From positions 248,001-312,000 of the forward strand of contig WBMV01005052.1 in the NCBI GenBank assembly GCA_013396655.1: a DNA stretch of 64,000 nt. Direction: 5' to 3'. Position 1 is the stretch's first letter; each line of letters starts with the position of its first letter. Shown here piece by piece: positions 38,025 to 50,921 of this stretch. Source of the stretch: Campylorhamphus procurvoides (lineage: Eukaryota > Chordata > Aves > Passeriformes > Dendrocolaptidae). The notes under the pieces are model-generated. The model saw nothing but the letters and a program-made list of their open reading frames with translations, did no database searches and was not told the origin of the DNA. A program made the position numbers and the translations under genes.

Positions 38025-39537
38025 TGGCTTAGTGCAAGGGAAGAACAAACCCTAAGACACCATGAAAAGACCTGTCCAGTAATATTTGTGATATTTCATA
38101 CATTCAGCTTTGCCACCCTCTATGTTTTTAGGTTAGCACACTTCTTAACTCAGGGATTATTTAAGACAATTCCAGTTTAGATATTCAAGGATAATTATTT
38201 TTTGTTGTTTACACATATTATTTTTTCACATTTCTCTGAGTCTATATTAGATAATTTCACAGTATTTTACTGGTCCTGTAATGAAATTTAATTGAATTTA
38301 CTAGAATTGCTTCTGATGCCACCTGAATACACTTGAGGGGATCGTGAATGGAAAACATGTCAGAAAAATTACTTCTTGTGAGCTAGGAGGAAGGTAAAAA
38401 ACCCACAAGATTTTTTAATGTGGTTACCCATATATTATGCTTGGAGTTTGCTTTATAGCACCTTTGGTATTTGCTCTCACTCCTTTCTCTGGATGTTTAG
38501 AACGTCACCATCATCATGGAATTAAGCTGATCTAACTGGAATTTTATCTCACTTATTTTCTCACTCCTGTCAGGAACACTTGGTGCTGGCATGTATGGCA
38601 ATACATGGAAGGAAAGGGTTGTTTTAACAACATCATTGACTTTTCAGCCTCTCTGTTACCACGGCCATCAAATTCCAATTTACTCTTCTAGGGGCCCTCA
38701 TCATTCTACAGTCCAAGCAGAACAAAAAGAAAAATAGTTTGGTCACTTAAGAGTGAGAAAGTCTATACTTCCAAAACAAAGCAGTCAGACAGCTATCTCA
38801 AAATTTACAAGCTATGTTGACTGACTCCTTAAGTCTCTTTCTTAACTCCAGTCTTTCTACTGCCTCCCCTTGCTTCCCCCCTTACCATTATCCTGCACTT
38901 CCCTTGTTGCTTTTCAAAAATCCAGTGACAGAATCACTTGAATACAGATAAATGAGAGATCAACAACACAAGACTTTTTTTTTTAATTTTCTCTTCAGGA
39001 TTATTTTGCCCACAGATCAAAAACTGAGGATGGAAAGTAATATTTGAGACCATCTCATAAGAAAATAAGACGAAGATAGGAGCAAAAAAATCTCATTCTT
39101 ACAGTCCCTCCCTTCTAAAAGGTTAACACTCTCCTTAACCTACATAACTTGTCTACTGAAAAAGGTACAAACCCAAAGAAATTATCAGGCAACCAAAATT
39201 CTTAATTCAATTACTAAAAGATTGTTAAGTCATAAAGTTAGCCTGCCATGCTTTACAGGGATCTTAGCTCATAGCTGCATAGTTAATTTCTACAAAGATT
39301 TTTAAAGGATATAAAAGTGTAAATGAAATAACAGCTTTTGCTAAGGATGCCATGCAACTATGGTTGTTAGGGAAGAAATAAACCCACTCTTTTAAAAGAT
39401 TTGTTTCTGACAAGGTCTTTTTTTCAGCCAAGCCCAAACACTCAGTGATAAATTCATTTCCCACATTTCTGTCTTCATAAAAAAACTTTTCCTTTTGATT
39501 GCTTTTCCCTCTTTTGCTTTTTTATAAGTGGGAGAAA

Positions 39538-40196
39538 AATGTCCCAGATGACTGAAAGTTGGTGAAGGTTGCCCCAATTTTCAAAAAGGGCAAGAAGCAG
39601 GACCCAGAAAACTACAGGCCTGTCAGTCTCACTTCAGTGCCCGGAAAAGTTACAGAGAAGATTGTTCTGGGAAGTATTGAAAAACCCCTGAAAGACAACA
39701 CTGTAACTGGTCACAGCCAGCACGGCTTCATGAGGGGAAAGTCCTGCTTATCCAACCTGACTTCCTTTTATGACAAGGTAACCCATGTAGCTGATCAAGG
39801 GAAGCCAGTTGATGTAATCTCTTAGGATTTCAGTAAAGCTCTTGATACTGTCTTTCACAGGGTTTTTCTGGCCAAAATGTCCAGCACACAGCTGAATAAA
39901 CACATTATGGCGTGGGTGAGCAATTGGCTCATAGGGTGATAGTGAATGGGGTGACATGAGGCTGGTGACCTGTCACTAGAAGGGTTCCACAGGGCTCCAG
40001 TCCTGGGCCCTGCACACTTCAACACATGCTCTCCAGGGAAGTTTTCACAGCACCAAACCTGAGAGAGCTCAAGAAGCATTTGGACCATACCCTCAGGCAC
40101 ATGGTGTGACTCTTGGGGACGGGCCTGTACAGGGTTGAGTTGGACTCAGTCCTTATGGGTCCCTTCCAATTCAGAATGTTCTGTGATTCTGTAAAT
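39538..40196 (+). mobile_element. CR1 LINE reverse-transcriptase fragment with internal deletion
   Basis: The sense-oriented copy begins in the ORF2 reverse transcriptase. It shows VAPIFKKGKKQDPENYRPVS (from about 39565), GHSQHGFMRGKSC, LTSFYDKVTHVADQGKPVD and then, beyond an in-frame TAG at 39823-39825, the motif A segment DFSKALDTVFH. A motif B-like GLVLGP-type block precedes about 40026. There the sequence jumps to the CR1 3' region (CAAGAAGCATTTGGACCATA and GGGTCCCTTCCAATTCAGAA), ending near 40196. The motif C catalytic block and the ORF2 C-terminus are therefore missing. An internal deletion or two joined insertions would both explain this. Confidence 0.94.
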
Positions 40197-43100
40197 CTTA
40201 TTTTTTTTTTCTGTCACTGGACATTATTAAATAACACTATATCTTTTCTTTTACTAGATACAACAAATACTTGGTAGAAAAGTGCATTTAAAAATGATGT
40301 ATGATTTCTTTAGGTGATGAAAATATACCTTTAAAAACATTTAAAACATATGCATGATAAATTGGTGAGCTAAAATCTCCCAAAGACATATTTTGGTTTC
40401 ATATCATGCTATCCTGTATTAAGCAACTGTGAAAAAGAACAGTGACTACACCACAGATGTTTCTTAATTAATTAGATCAAGGGAGGCACAGATGCTAATG
40501 ACTTTATTTTTGTTTTGTGTGGGTGCTGTTTATAGTCTGCTATGCTATATATATACACACACAATGACAGTAAAGTACAATCTAAATTCAACTTCCTTAA
40601 GAAAGTTTCTTTATAAAAAATTGCTTGAAATTCTATTGTTTCAGAACTGTAATTTAACATAGGCTACTTTTGTGCTTTTAATAATGAGCTCCTGAGATTC
40701 ACTTCCGTGTTCCTTCTCTACTGTTTTGCTTTTTTCTAATCAATAATCAATGAGGGAACATCAATATCTAATGTTCTGGGGTTTTTTTCTAGACTCTTCC
40801 CTTCTCACTGTTTTGATTTATCTGGTGTCTTATCTCCTACTTTTTAAAGGTATTTCAGTATGGCAGTAGTTGTTCACTTGTGACATTCTGGTAAATATTA
40901 CAAACTTTTGCTTGATTTTAATGTTATCTACATTCATCTTTTGGCAATATTTGCTAAACCTTCATATAAATTTTCTTCTGACATTCTCAGGCCTTTTCCT
41001 GATCCAAATAATGAAGTTAAGGGCGCATTTCAGTTTGAACCAGAGTGTACTTTGAAACTGATGTCTCAATTGTCCCCGCTTGTCATTGCTGAGTCATTTT
41101 GGAGTGTGCATTTTGAATATCTTTGCACGAAAGTAAACTGGAAGACCAGTAGCACATTTAATTTGTTCCAACCTCTGGAATAACCACTGGATACACATGA
41201 CCAGGCTAGCACTAGCACAAAATGAATACCCAAATCCAATACAGTGGTGCCTTGAGCTCCTCAGCTCCATTGCATTCCAGTAACTGGCTCTTCTGGGCCT
41301 CCCTACCTTGCCAGTGTGAAGCTGAACTGTGTGACACAACAAATGCTGGGGATGGAGTTGTCTTTCATTCTAGTACCATCTTCTGGTTTTGAATTAACAT
41401 TCATGGAAAATGTCACATAAAAAAGTGCTGGGTTTAAGGGTTACATTATAGGAAAACTCTGAAACTACTGCAGGTGAGCCATTTAATCAATTCAATAACA
41501 AGGGAAAATCCCAGTTGGAATTTTGAAAACTTCTCCTCATGAGGCATACAGATGAAAGGCAGATGAATCAGAGATGGAAAGAGAAGCTTCAAGAAAAGCA
41601 GCAGGGTTCCACCAGAAGAATGAGAGGACTCCCACTGAATAAACAGACTACCCAAATAAGACCTGGGGTGTCTTTGAGGACAATGGAGGACGGACATGTC
41701 ACAGAAAACAGTAATGTACTTAAATTCTGAGGGTTTCCTTTCTTCAGATACAGAAGTTATTAGAAAAGCTCCTCGATACTTGAATTCGGCTTGAACCAAA
41801 GCCTGGTTTTCATTGTAGCATCCAAAGGACTGCACACACAATTTGTTGTGAAGGTTGAATCACAGTTAGGAGTTGTCATGCCAGCCCTGCGAAATTTCCT
41901 TGAATTTATGCAGTTGGTTCCAATGTATCCATAAACTTCAGTCATGTTGACTATATCTAAATTAGAAAATTAAACAGTATCAGGGTACTGATAGGCTAAA
42001 TGATTATGTCTCTAGAATGGTCCTTTTAGCTGGACCATCTTTTACCAACCTAATATTTCTCAAAGAGAGTTTGGGAATAAGCCCAGTCCTAAAAGTATTG
42101 GCAACTGTCAATGGTCCACTCCTTACCAGAGTAGTATTATTACAGTATGATCATGACCGGAATATCCCACTGGTTCAGACTGAGAAAATGGACTCTGGCA
42201 GCATTTGATTTCCTGATACAGATTAGCTGCTGAATTGAAGAATGTGCTTTATGCTTTATCTGGTTCAGTCTAATGGAATATCCCCAGAGGAATAGGATAT
42301 AGGAATTAACTCTTCTAATCTTTAAGTACTGTCATTTCAACTCGGAGAACAAATGTGTAATAAAGGAGAATATCTCAGTTCATACAGATTAGTGTAACTA
42401 AAAGGTCAACACAGTCTCACTGACAGTTTATACTAAATCTAGGCACTTTTTTTTCCCTACAAAGGAATTCCTGTTTGGAGATTTTAAAAGCCAAGCGAGC
42501 AGCCTTATTCAGAATAATGTAACTTGTTACTAGAGTAATGAACTTAAAATCAGCAACAAAAGCAACGTGCCATTCACAAAGTAGTATGCTGTCTAGTGAG
42601 ATGAAGACTAGTAGTGTGTTTCTCTAAATATGTTTCCGTATTTAAAAGAAGTTCAGATATATTTACAATCAGAAGTATGGTGAACACTGATTGTCTGTAA
42701 TTACTTTTCTATCTTTCGTAATCCAGGATATTGTGTTTTCAGACTCATAGTGATGAATGCTATAAAAAATAGTAACTTGGTATTTACCAGGAATGGTGAA
42801 TTACTGATGCTTGCAAAATAGAGAAGATAAAAAAACAAACTCAAAATATATTCTTATCAGCATATCCACATGAATGAACAGATAACTATGAAAGTAAAGT
42901 GCCCAGACTACCATGTCACAAACTTAATTCCTTTAAAATTTTAATTCAAAATTGAATGCTACTTTTAAGAAAATTTATATACCCACAAATTTGTTTCAAT
43001 AGAAGAAAAATCCAAAAGATTGTAGATATATAAAAATGATACTCTGATAGGTAAGCACCAAAACCTTTACAGTCCAGCTGAGCCTGGACTCCCCAAACAA

Positions 43101-44901
43101 ACAAGACGAATGAGCTGTACCATATGCTAATGACAAAGCAAAACAAGTTTAACAGAAAGAGCTAAATTTTACAGAAGAGGGTGGAGTTAAATAGCTCTGG
43201 AGGTCATAGAGAAATACCAAATGTGCTTGAAGGTGTAAGAAACTAGTGCAAAAAAGCAGGACCATGTATACAGGAATCTCAGAAGGGAGTTCATGGTCAC
43301 CCCAAAGTCCTGGGTTGTCTCCTCTTATTTTATTTCCTAGAAACAAAAAAAGAAAAAAAGACTCAAATTAATGCTGAAAGAAACATCTGTCCATGATCCT
43401 CTGAGTAAGGCTTCAGTGTTCAAAGATGGGTTGACCAGGAATTAGTAGGAACTCACAGCTCAGTGGTGAAGTGTAGTTAGACTTGTCCGTCTTTGAATCA
43501 TGGATCCTCCACACCCAAACGAATGGGACGTCAAAAAAGGAAAAGAGATTCTTAAGTTTGCACTTAACAGCAAGAATCCTCAGTAGCAGGTAGAATTTCT
43601 CCGGTAGTCTCTGAGTCTAACTAACGAGGTTCTGCAATCTTCTTCATGATGAAGAGTGCCTACAACCGTTCATAGCTGTTTCCCTCAATCATGTCTGCTC
43701 CTTGCTACAGCCACCTTGGCAAGACCATACAAGTCTACTTGCCACCCCCAGCAAGTTTTGTGTTTGGGCCATAGAAAATCAAAAGGAAGAATGCCATTTT
43801 ATACTCTCTAACATTCTGCTTCAGTGTCTTGATTTTTTTACGGAACATCTTGGTTACCATGTCGTCACTGTTACCTTGCTTACAAGTTTCTTCAACATAG
43901 CCACATATTTTTAAAATGCAATAGGATGAGAAGCATCAATTGCAAAATCTCTTTTTGATTTATATTTACCTTGCTATGTGATTTGTTGAGCAGCTGTGCA
44001 TGACTCCAGAAGGCCAGTCTAAGAAGGAATATGACCTTTCTCTTCCCTGAGGCACTGCACATATTTTGTTAGATTTACAGAAATCTTGCAGAGCCTTGTC
44101 ACCTGACTAACAATGAGGAATGCCCATTACAAGTCTGCTAGTGAGCAGCATCCAGAGAGGATTGAGACATGCTGTTTCAATACAGAAACATGAGCTGTCT
44201 TTCTGGTGCAACAAACTCAAGATGGGATTCAGTACAAGACATATTCCTGCAACACTAATGTCCTGTTGACAACTAATAATTGATGGTTCTTTGAAGCAGT
44301 ATGGGTAAGGCAGTAGAAAAATGGGTAAAGCAGTAGTAGTGCCACTATACAGGCGGAAGGCAGTAATTCTGAGCATCTACACCTAAGAGAGTTAATTCTC
44401 AGAAGAATTTCTGAAAAGAGATGGGGAACACTGAACATACAACTTTTTGAGCAGGAGAGGTAGCCTGGTTTCTTTAGTTTAGCTCAATATTTCTCAACCT
44501 CTGAATATACAAAATTTCAAAAGAGGTCTCAAAACATTAGAAGTAGTCAGAAGCAGCTCGGTCACCCCCAGGGCACTACCTGTTTCATTATTATGACATT
44601 AGTTATTAACTGAAACTAACTGTGCTATGTTAAGGACTAATCATTTGATTGCTGGTAGCACCAAGTGTACATTTCACACAGGGAAATCAGGTTATGAAAC
44701 AGGAAAAGGAGGGAACAAAAGAAAATTTAATATGGGTACCTGCAATCTAGACTATAAGAATTTTCCCTACATTACAAGATAGCCATGTGACAAAGAGACT
44801 GCTCTGGTGACCCAGGAGGACTCATGCTATAATATGTCAATTACAAAACCTTTATCTTCTACCTTAATGTATATTTTAACTCTGCCAGGGCTACTTTTAT
44901 T
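40197..44901. other. Unique AT-rich non-coding DNA
   Basis: No gene was supported. Minus-strand open frames at 41446-41841 (131 codons) and 41760-41945 (61 codons, another frame) overlap, and the second is cysteine-rich, but neither matches a family I know. No further CR1 or LTR was seen. Confidence 0.58.
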
Positions 44902-44936
44902 TATATACATATACGTATATATATATATATATATAA
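44902..44936. repeat. TA-rich microsatellite
   Basis: An imperfect ATATAC stretch passes into an uninterrupted TA dinucleotide run (about ten units). It is self-complementary and likely to be length-variable between individuals. Confidence 0.85.
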
Positions 44937-47900
44937 TTTTAGCTGTTTATTTTACATACTTCTCTGCTCATCATCTAACTTTGGCTACTTACCAGATGTA
45001 AGATTTTTTTTTAATCTTTGCCCTTTGATCCATACCACATCTAAGTAGGATGAACTCCCAGTATTAAATCTCTCTTCAATATTTACCACTGCCATGAGTC
45101 CTACAAAGTCTTCTGAAAATTAGTATAATGCTTCTTTCCCTTTTTATTTTATAACATCTTAGTACAAACATTATCTAGATCTATTGTTTCATCTTAGGTA
45201 TATTGTTTGTCAGCCCTCTGAGGCTCTGGCCCACTTAGTCCATGTTAAGGTTTCTATGAGACAAAGTAAATGCAATTCCTGACAACTCAGGTTGCTACCA
45301 CAGTACCACAGGGCAAAAACCTCACAAAATCCAACAACAAAAAAAAACAGCTTCAGCAAAAACACTGCTGAATGTAAAACGAAGAAGTTAGAGTTAAGAA
45401 ATTCCAGAATTAGTATCCCCTGCATCCTTAATTAGGATTATTTTATACTATAGGTATAAACTAAATAATTGTGTACATTTTTTGTATTTAGTTTTATGTA
45501 CTTCTTCATTCAATGAACAGTATGCAGTTCTGCTACGGCTACCTCAGAGATGTGCTGCAAAAGAACATTTTTTCCTCAGGATCTTTGCAGATAGAAAGCA
45601 AATTTGGAAATAAAAGATTGCCAAGGCATCAGCATGCACCAGCATCAGGCATCAGTGGGTAATTACAGATGCAGGTTCAGTTACCCACATGAGATTGCAC
45701 TGGAAGTCAGTGGCACCACAGAGAATTGCATGAAGGTATTTTAAACCCTAGCTTGAGATCCTAAATACTAAACCATCTTGGAAAAACTATATATGTCAGT
45801 CACCTTCTCACAAGTAAAAAGTGCTTTTAAGGAATAATTTTGTTTCTGGAAATTGCACTGAGTATGCTGACTGTATAATTTGAAATAAAGGCATGGCTTA
45901 TCCAACTGAGGTAGCACACGTATTTGTCAAGAAAACATTGATATGGCCTGTTTCATCTCAAATTTGCCTTTGGGGGCCTGTGTTTAGAAGTACACATCTT
46001 ACTTGAAAATTGTTTCACAGTATTACAAAGTAGGAAATACTCCCTTTCAGTCATAAAAATTATTCCAACCATGCAACCACTGTTGTCAGAATTGCAATAT
46101 AGGCTGCAATATATCACTTCTCTCCAGATTTTCAATGGTATTAAATAAATGAAACTGGTGAGAGAAAAAAAAAAAAAGGAAATAATTAAGAAAATATTCC
46201 AATTTTTTGTGATGTCATGGATAGCTACTGTGATCAAAAGAAGCAACAGTTATACTGATTTTAAGTCATTAGAAGCGTCAGTGAGGCATCAATGAGGCAC
46301 ATAGAGTGCACCACTGCTGCAGTGGATGCAACAAGATAATACCAGGTCATCTTGCTTTGCTGAAATTGAAGCCATTTTATTTAAAAACCCACACTAGAAA
46401 ATAGTACAAATAGACCCTTATTCTAGTGCATTCCTATGTTTGATGACCACTACACATTTTTTATGAAGAACAATTTCATACTGCTGTGTTGTGGGAATGT
46501 GCAATGCCTTTATCTTCTGCTTAGAATATTCTTTCTGATGATCAAGGATCAAGCACTTAATGAGTCTTTCAATATTATCTATTCACTGTAAGTGGTAGAG
46601 TAAAAGCTTCATGGAAAAGAGTTTATTTGATCTAATATATATATTTTTATATTCTTTTATGGATTCCATATTTTGGCTTTTGATGTAAATTCCCATATGT
46701 GGTCCTTATGGAGCCCTTTATAATTATTTCGTTATGGTGCTAAATCATGCCTAATCAACAGATAGGAATTATGATTTCAAAAATATGATTTAGGCATTTC
46801 AGAATGCATGGAAGAAAAACATTAAAATAAAACAGCTATGTTTATTTTCATGCACAATGAATTTTCTAAAATATCACATTATTAACATCTAATAAATGAG
46901 AGAGGGAAAAATACAGATTTTCAGCACCCCTTTCCACTGGTGCAATTGAGCTATGATCAGATGCATTCCTAGTGCAGAACTGAAAGTATTTAGCTTTGTA
47001 TTGTAAGCCTGAAAAAATTCAGACAGGTTAGAAGTGATCTGTTCAAACATGATTTGAAAATTACTGTTATAGTACCTCTGGATGTTATATTTTCTTCTTG
47101 CCTTGAAAAATGGATAATTAAAATTATTACTTACACCCACACAAACACATTCAAAGATTATAACTCCAAGGGATAAGTTCTGCTCTTAAGTACAGATCAT
47201 TTTGTAATAGTGGTTTGAAATACATATTTAAGCAATTGCATATAAAATGTTCACTTCCTTTACCTAAGAAATGGACTGATTCCCTGAACATTAATCATAT
47301 TTTTATTCTTCAGCCTATTCCAGTCTGTATGCAATATAATAATTACTCTATCTCTGAATTATACAAGATAACACAAGACATATGTCTTTTTTTTCCCCTA
47401 TAACCTTTAGAGATGAATCTTTGCATTGTCATAATAGATATCAGCTTTATTATGGGTGTAATAGGTTTTGTGAAAATGCTTGACTGAAGAACAGATTTTT
47501 TTGTGTTTGGTTCTCTGGCAGTCCTGTGAGGAGACTGGTGTAAACCTTGCAATCAATTTGATCTTCAACGCACTGCATGTCCTTAATTCTTTTGTGTTTA
47601 ATGGAATTTCATGGGGAGTGGCATTGATTGCTTCAGCCATTCCTATGGAAGTCTTTGAAAATAAAAACTGACAGCAGGACTTCCATTGTGTTTTTGGATG
47701 CACTGAAAACATTAGAAAGTAACTTGGCTGTTGAGCTTTCCACCAACAATGAAGTCTGAGAAGGAGTGTTTGGTTAAGGTGTTTTTAGAGATTTCATATC
47801 TAATAAAATATAATTACTACTATTTCATAGTGGCATAATGGTTAGTCTGCAAGTCTAAGGCTGAGGAAAGGTATTCTTACATACAGTGTGTGGAAAGCAA

Positions 47901-50805
47901 CACTTTTAGCAGTTATGGTGATTTGAATGTTCAAGAAGCAGGAGGTGTCCAAATGGATCTTCCGAAGTAGGATGTACTCTCACAGAGAGGATGCTACAGG
48001 GGGCAACTTTGTAATTATTCCATTCTTTCTACCAACATCACCTGAATCATCCCAAAGTTGCTTTCAGCCATATGTTCCTTATGCAAGTGTTGACCCCAGT
48101 CAAGATTAGAACATCTGGGAGACCATTCTGTTTACATTGAACCTGCATGTGCCAAACAGCAAATAATTTTAGGATATTGTTGATGCGTTAGTCCACAATG
48201 AATTTTCTACTATAATTTCAAATACATTTGAACAGAGAAGAAGAAAGCATTATTTGGCCGATGACCCTTTGCAGGTATAAATAGAACCCCCTGAAGCTGA
48301 GTTCTATTTGATCTGAATGACCAAGGCCATGTCCTGCGAGTCTGTTAATCTTTCCCATACACTCAGTGACTGACTGATGGCTGCAAAATACCACATATAG
48401 GTCTATTACTGGGAATAAGAGTATGACCATGAGAAATGTTACAAATTTGACAGTCTCCTTAGTTTCCTACCACTCTTGACTGGACAACTCTTTGTTTCCC
48501 ATGAGGCCAGAATTTCATGTCTAGGAACAACAGGAATTCCTGTCTAGACCTTTGAGACCATGAGATATCCTGCATAAGGGACAACCTTGACATGATTTTT
48601 TGGAATTTGGGGAGGAAATTATTTTAGAAGGATAGCCATTTTTACTGCCCGGGTACAGAAGAGTCACAGATCTTTCAATGGCCACTCTTTCATGTTATGA
48701 TCTTCCTGTCTCTTGTGAGTAATTAGCTTCAATCTACCTGTCAAGGTGAAAAAGCATTGCTGATTCCCTATTTTTCATCTTTCTGATTGCCTGTCATGTT
48801 TGAGGCATGAGAAAGTGAAGCAAACTGAGAGCAGATAAGTGTTTGGTATATTTTTTTGTGAGCCACTGATCTTAGCCTCACATCTTAGTCAGATAAACTT
48901 GATGTAGTCTAGCTGCTCTCTCTGGAAACTTGGCTTTAGAGCAGCCAGTTTAAGTGTCCCTGCACCACAATTGCCAGTTCCTGTGGTAGCAGGCACAGGT
49001 CCAGATGAGACACTTCTGCCCCAGAATCTTGGGGTTTACAAGTGAGTGAACTCTTGGGCATCAGCTGTTCTAGTATTCACAGCTCTACAAAATCACACTA
49101 AGAGACCAAAGTTGTTTATTGAACAGATGTAGTGCACTCCACCTACCTTCAATTCAGTTTCTTTATAGTGGTTCTTAAGATATTTGGGGGAAGATCCATT
49201 TCAATCCTTCCACTAACAGACTTGTCAGTGAGTGCTGAACCTATCTCTGTTTAAGTTTTAAATTAATGTTTTAATCAGGATGCGGCATTGTTGGAATACC
49301 TGAAGATTACTTGACATGTGGTTGCTGGGGTCTCTGAGATTTCATACCTAAGGCCACAGATTGGTGGCTTGGAGAAGTGTGCTTATATATTGTCTCAACT
49401 TGAAACTCTCCTATCTGGTTATGTCCGATATTATTACCAATTCCAGAAGACAGAAGATTTGCATACGTTATTAGAAGAAAAGTATTTTTGAGGGAAGAAT
49501 ACTAATTTTCATTTCCAAGTAAAAGGAATGTTACACTACTCAGGTACCTGTAACAATAATGATAGTGAAGGAAAGCATGTCTTCTGGACGCTGAGGTTGC
49601 AGTGTGACCTAAGTTCCTCAATATCCAAGCTAACATATGCCCAAAATGCAAACTCTGCATGTCACTGAAAACTACATAATTGAGCAGAATGATACTGAAA
49701 TAATAATAAAAATCCAGAGAAACAATTAAGGACTGCACCTCCAAAATAGGCAGGCATCTTTTAACTACACAACAGAAGACTCCCTAACAAATGAGACTGT
49801 CCAAAAACTGCCTTCAAGGCTGTTGAAGTTATATTCAGCACAGGGCTCCTGCATGAAAAAACAAATGTCAGTGTTAATGATTTCCTTCACTCTAATAAGT
49901 GGAACAATTGGAGTTCTGGATGATTGATGATTCTTCTATTAGTCACATTTCTTCCTAGAAATCGCCTGTTTCATTTAAATCAACCTCTTAGATTTAGCTT
50001 GGTCCAACAACACAAAGTATTTGATATATAGTTGCTTTTGTAGTACAGCAATTTTGAAACACAATTTGCTTGGGAAATTTTAAAAAATTCTAAATATTCA
50101 TGGCAGTAAATATATGTTAGTTCCTTGATACATACCAATAACTATAATTTTCATTTATTGAAGTTTTGACTCAAAAAATTCCCATGCTGTTTTAGCGCAA
50201 AATGAAGGTAAATACTTATCCATTGTTACGTGTATGAACAAGCAAGCAGGAATGTAATAGGTATTGCTTTCCCAAGTAACATATGTGAATTTAGGACGTT
50301 GATTTTGTCTTTCATCTGTGTAAAAGGAATACATATTAAAAAATGTTTAATTGGTATTCCAATGATATTTCAAATTACTCTAGGATCTATGAACTGATTA
50401 GATCCCTACTTATTGAATTAATTTCTTTGAGAACTTTACAAAAACCACAAAAGGTAATTTTTAAAAAGTATATTCCATTTTATAAAGAACATGACATTTT
50501 TTCTCCTATATAGTAGCTTTTAAAAATCAAATAAATGAATAAATGTTAGAAATTTTGCCTTGTAGTTTAATTTTAGCCTTAAAAGAGTTGCACTTAAGCT
50601 TGAAAATCAAATTAGATAGCATTTGTAGTTGCCATAATAATGTTATCTATGGTCTTCACAGAGACTTAGACATTTTTCTTAGATGTATTCTTGAAAAACT
50701 GATTGAGAACTTATGAATAAGATCAAACTAGAACAAAATCACTGTGAATTACATTCTATGTTAACTAGTATTATTCAATTTTTATATTATTAAGTTGGCT
50801 ACAGG
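44937..50805. other. Unique AT-rich non-coding DNA
   Basis: No gene was supported. The 101-codon minus-strand frame at 47407-47712 contains hydrophilic, protein-like stretches but overlaps plus- and minus-strand frames of similar length and has no recognised domain. A small inverted repeat (45655-45662 with 45681-45688) follows three close GCATCAG copies at about 45626-45654. Confidence 0.58.
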
Positions 50806-50921
50806 ACCATATATGTGTGTGTTTCATGTATATATGTGTATATGTATGTGTGTATATGTTTGTATATGCATGTGGATGTGGATACGCACACACACACAGT
50901 TACATATGCATATAGACACAT
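50806..50921. repeat. TG/TA-rich microsatellite switching to CA-rich
   Basis: The left part is built of TGTGTA/TATATG units on the plus strand, while from about 50885 the plus strand carries CACACA and ACATATGCATA units. The array is thus a degenerate purine-pyrimidine alternating repeat with inverted halves, able in principle to form a hairpin or Z-DNA. Open frames on both strands here are artefacts of the repeat. Confidence 0.8.

Noticed and set aside
45626..45688. Three close GCATCAG copies followed by a small GTGGGTAA/TTACCCAC hairpin
   Set aside because: The units are few, short and irregularly spaced. This is not an array of CRISPR or satellite type, and vertebrate DNA would not carry CRISPR.
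47826..47900. tRNA-like start (GTGGCATAATGGTTAG resembles a tRNA D-arm and A box)
   Set aside because: No proper B box, T-arm or acceptor pairing follows at the right distance, so a tRNA or tRNA-derived SINE is not supported.
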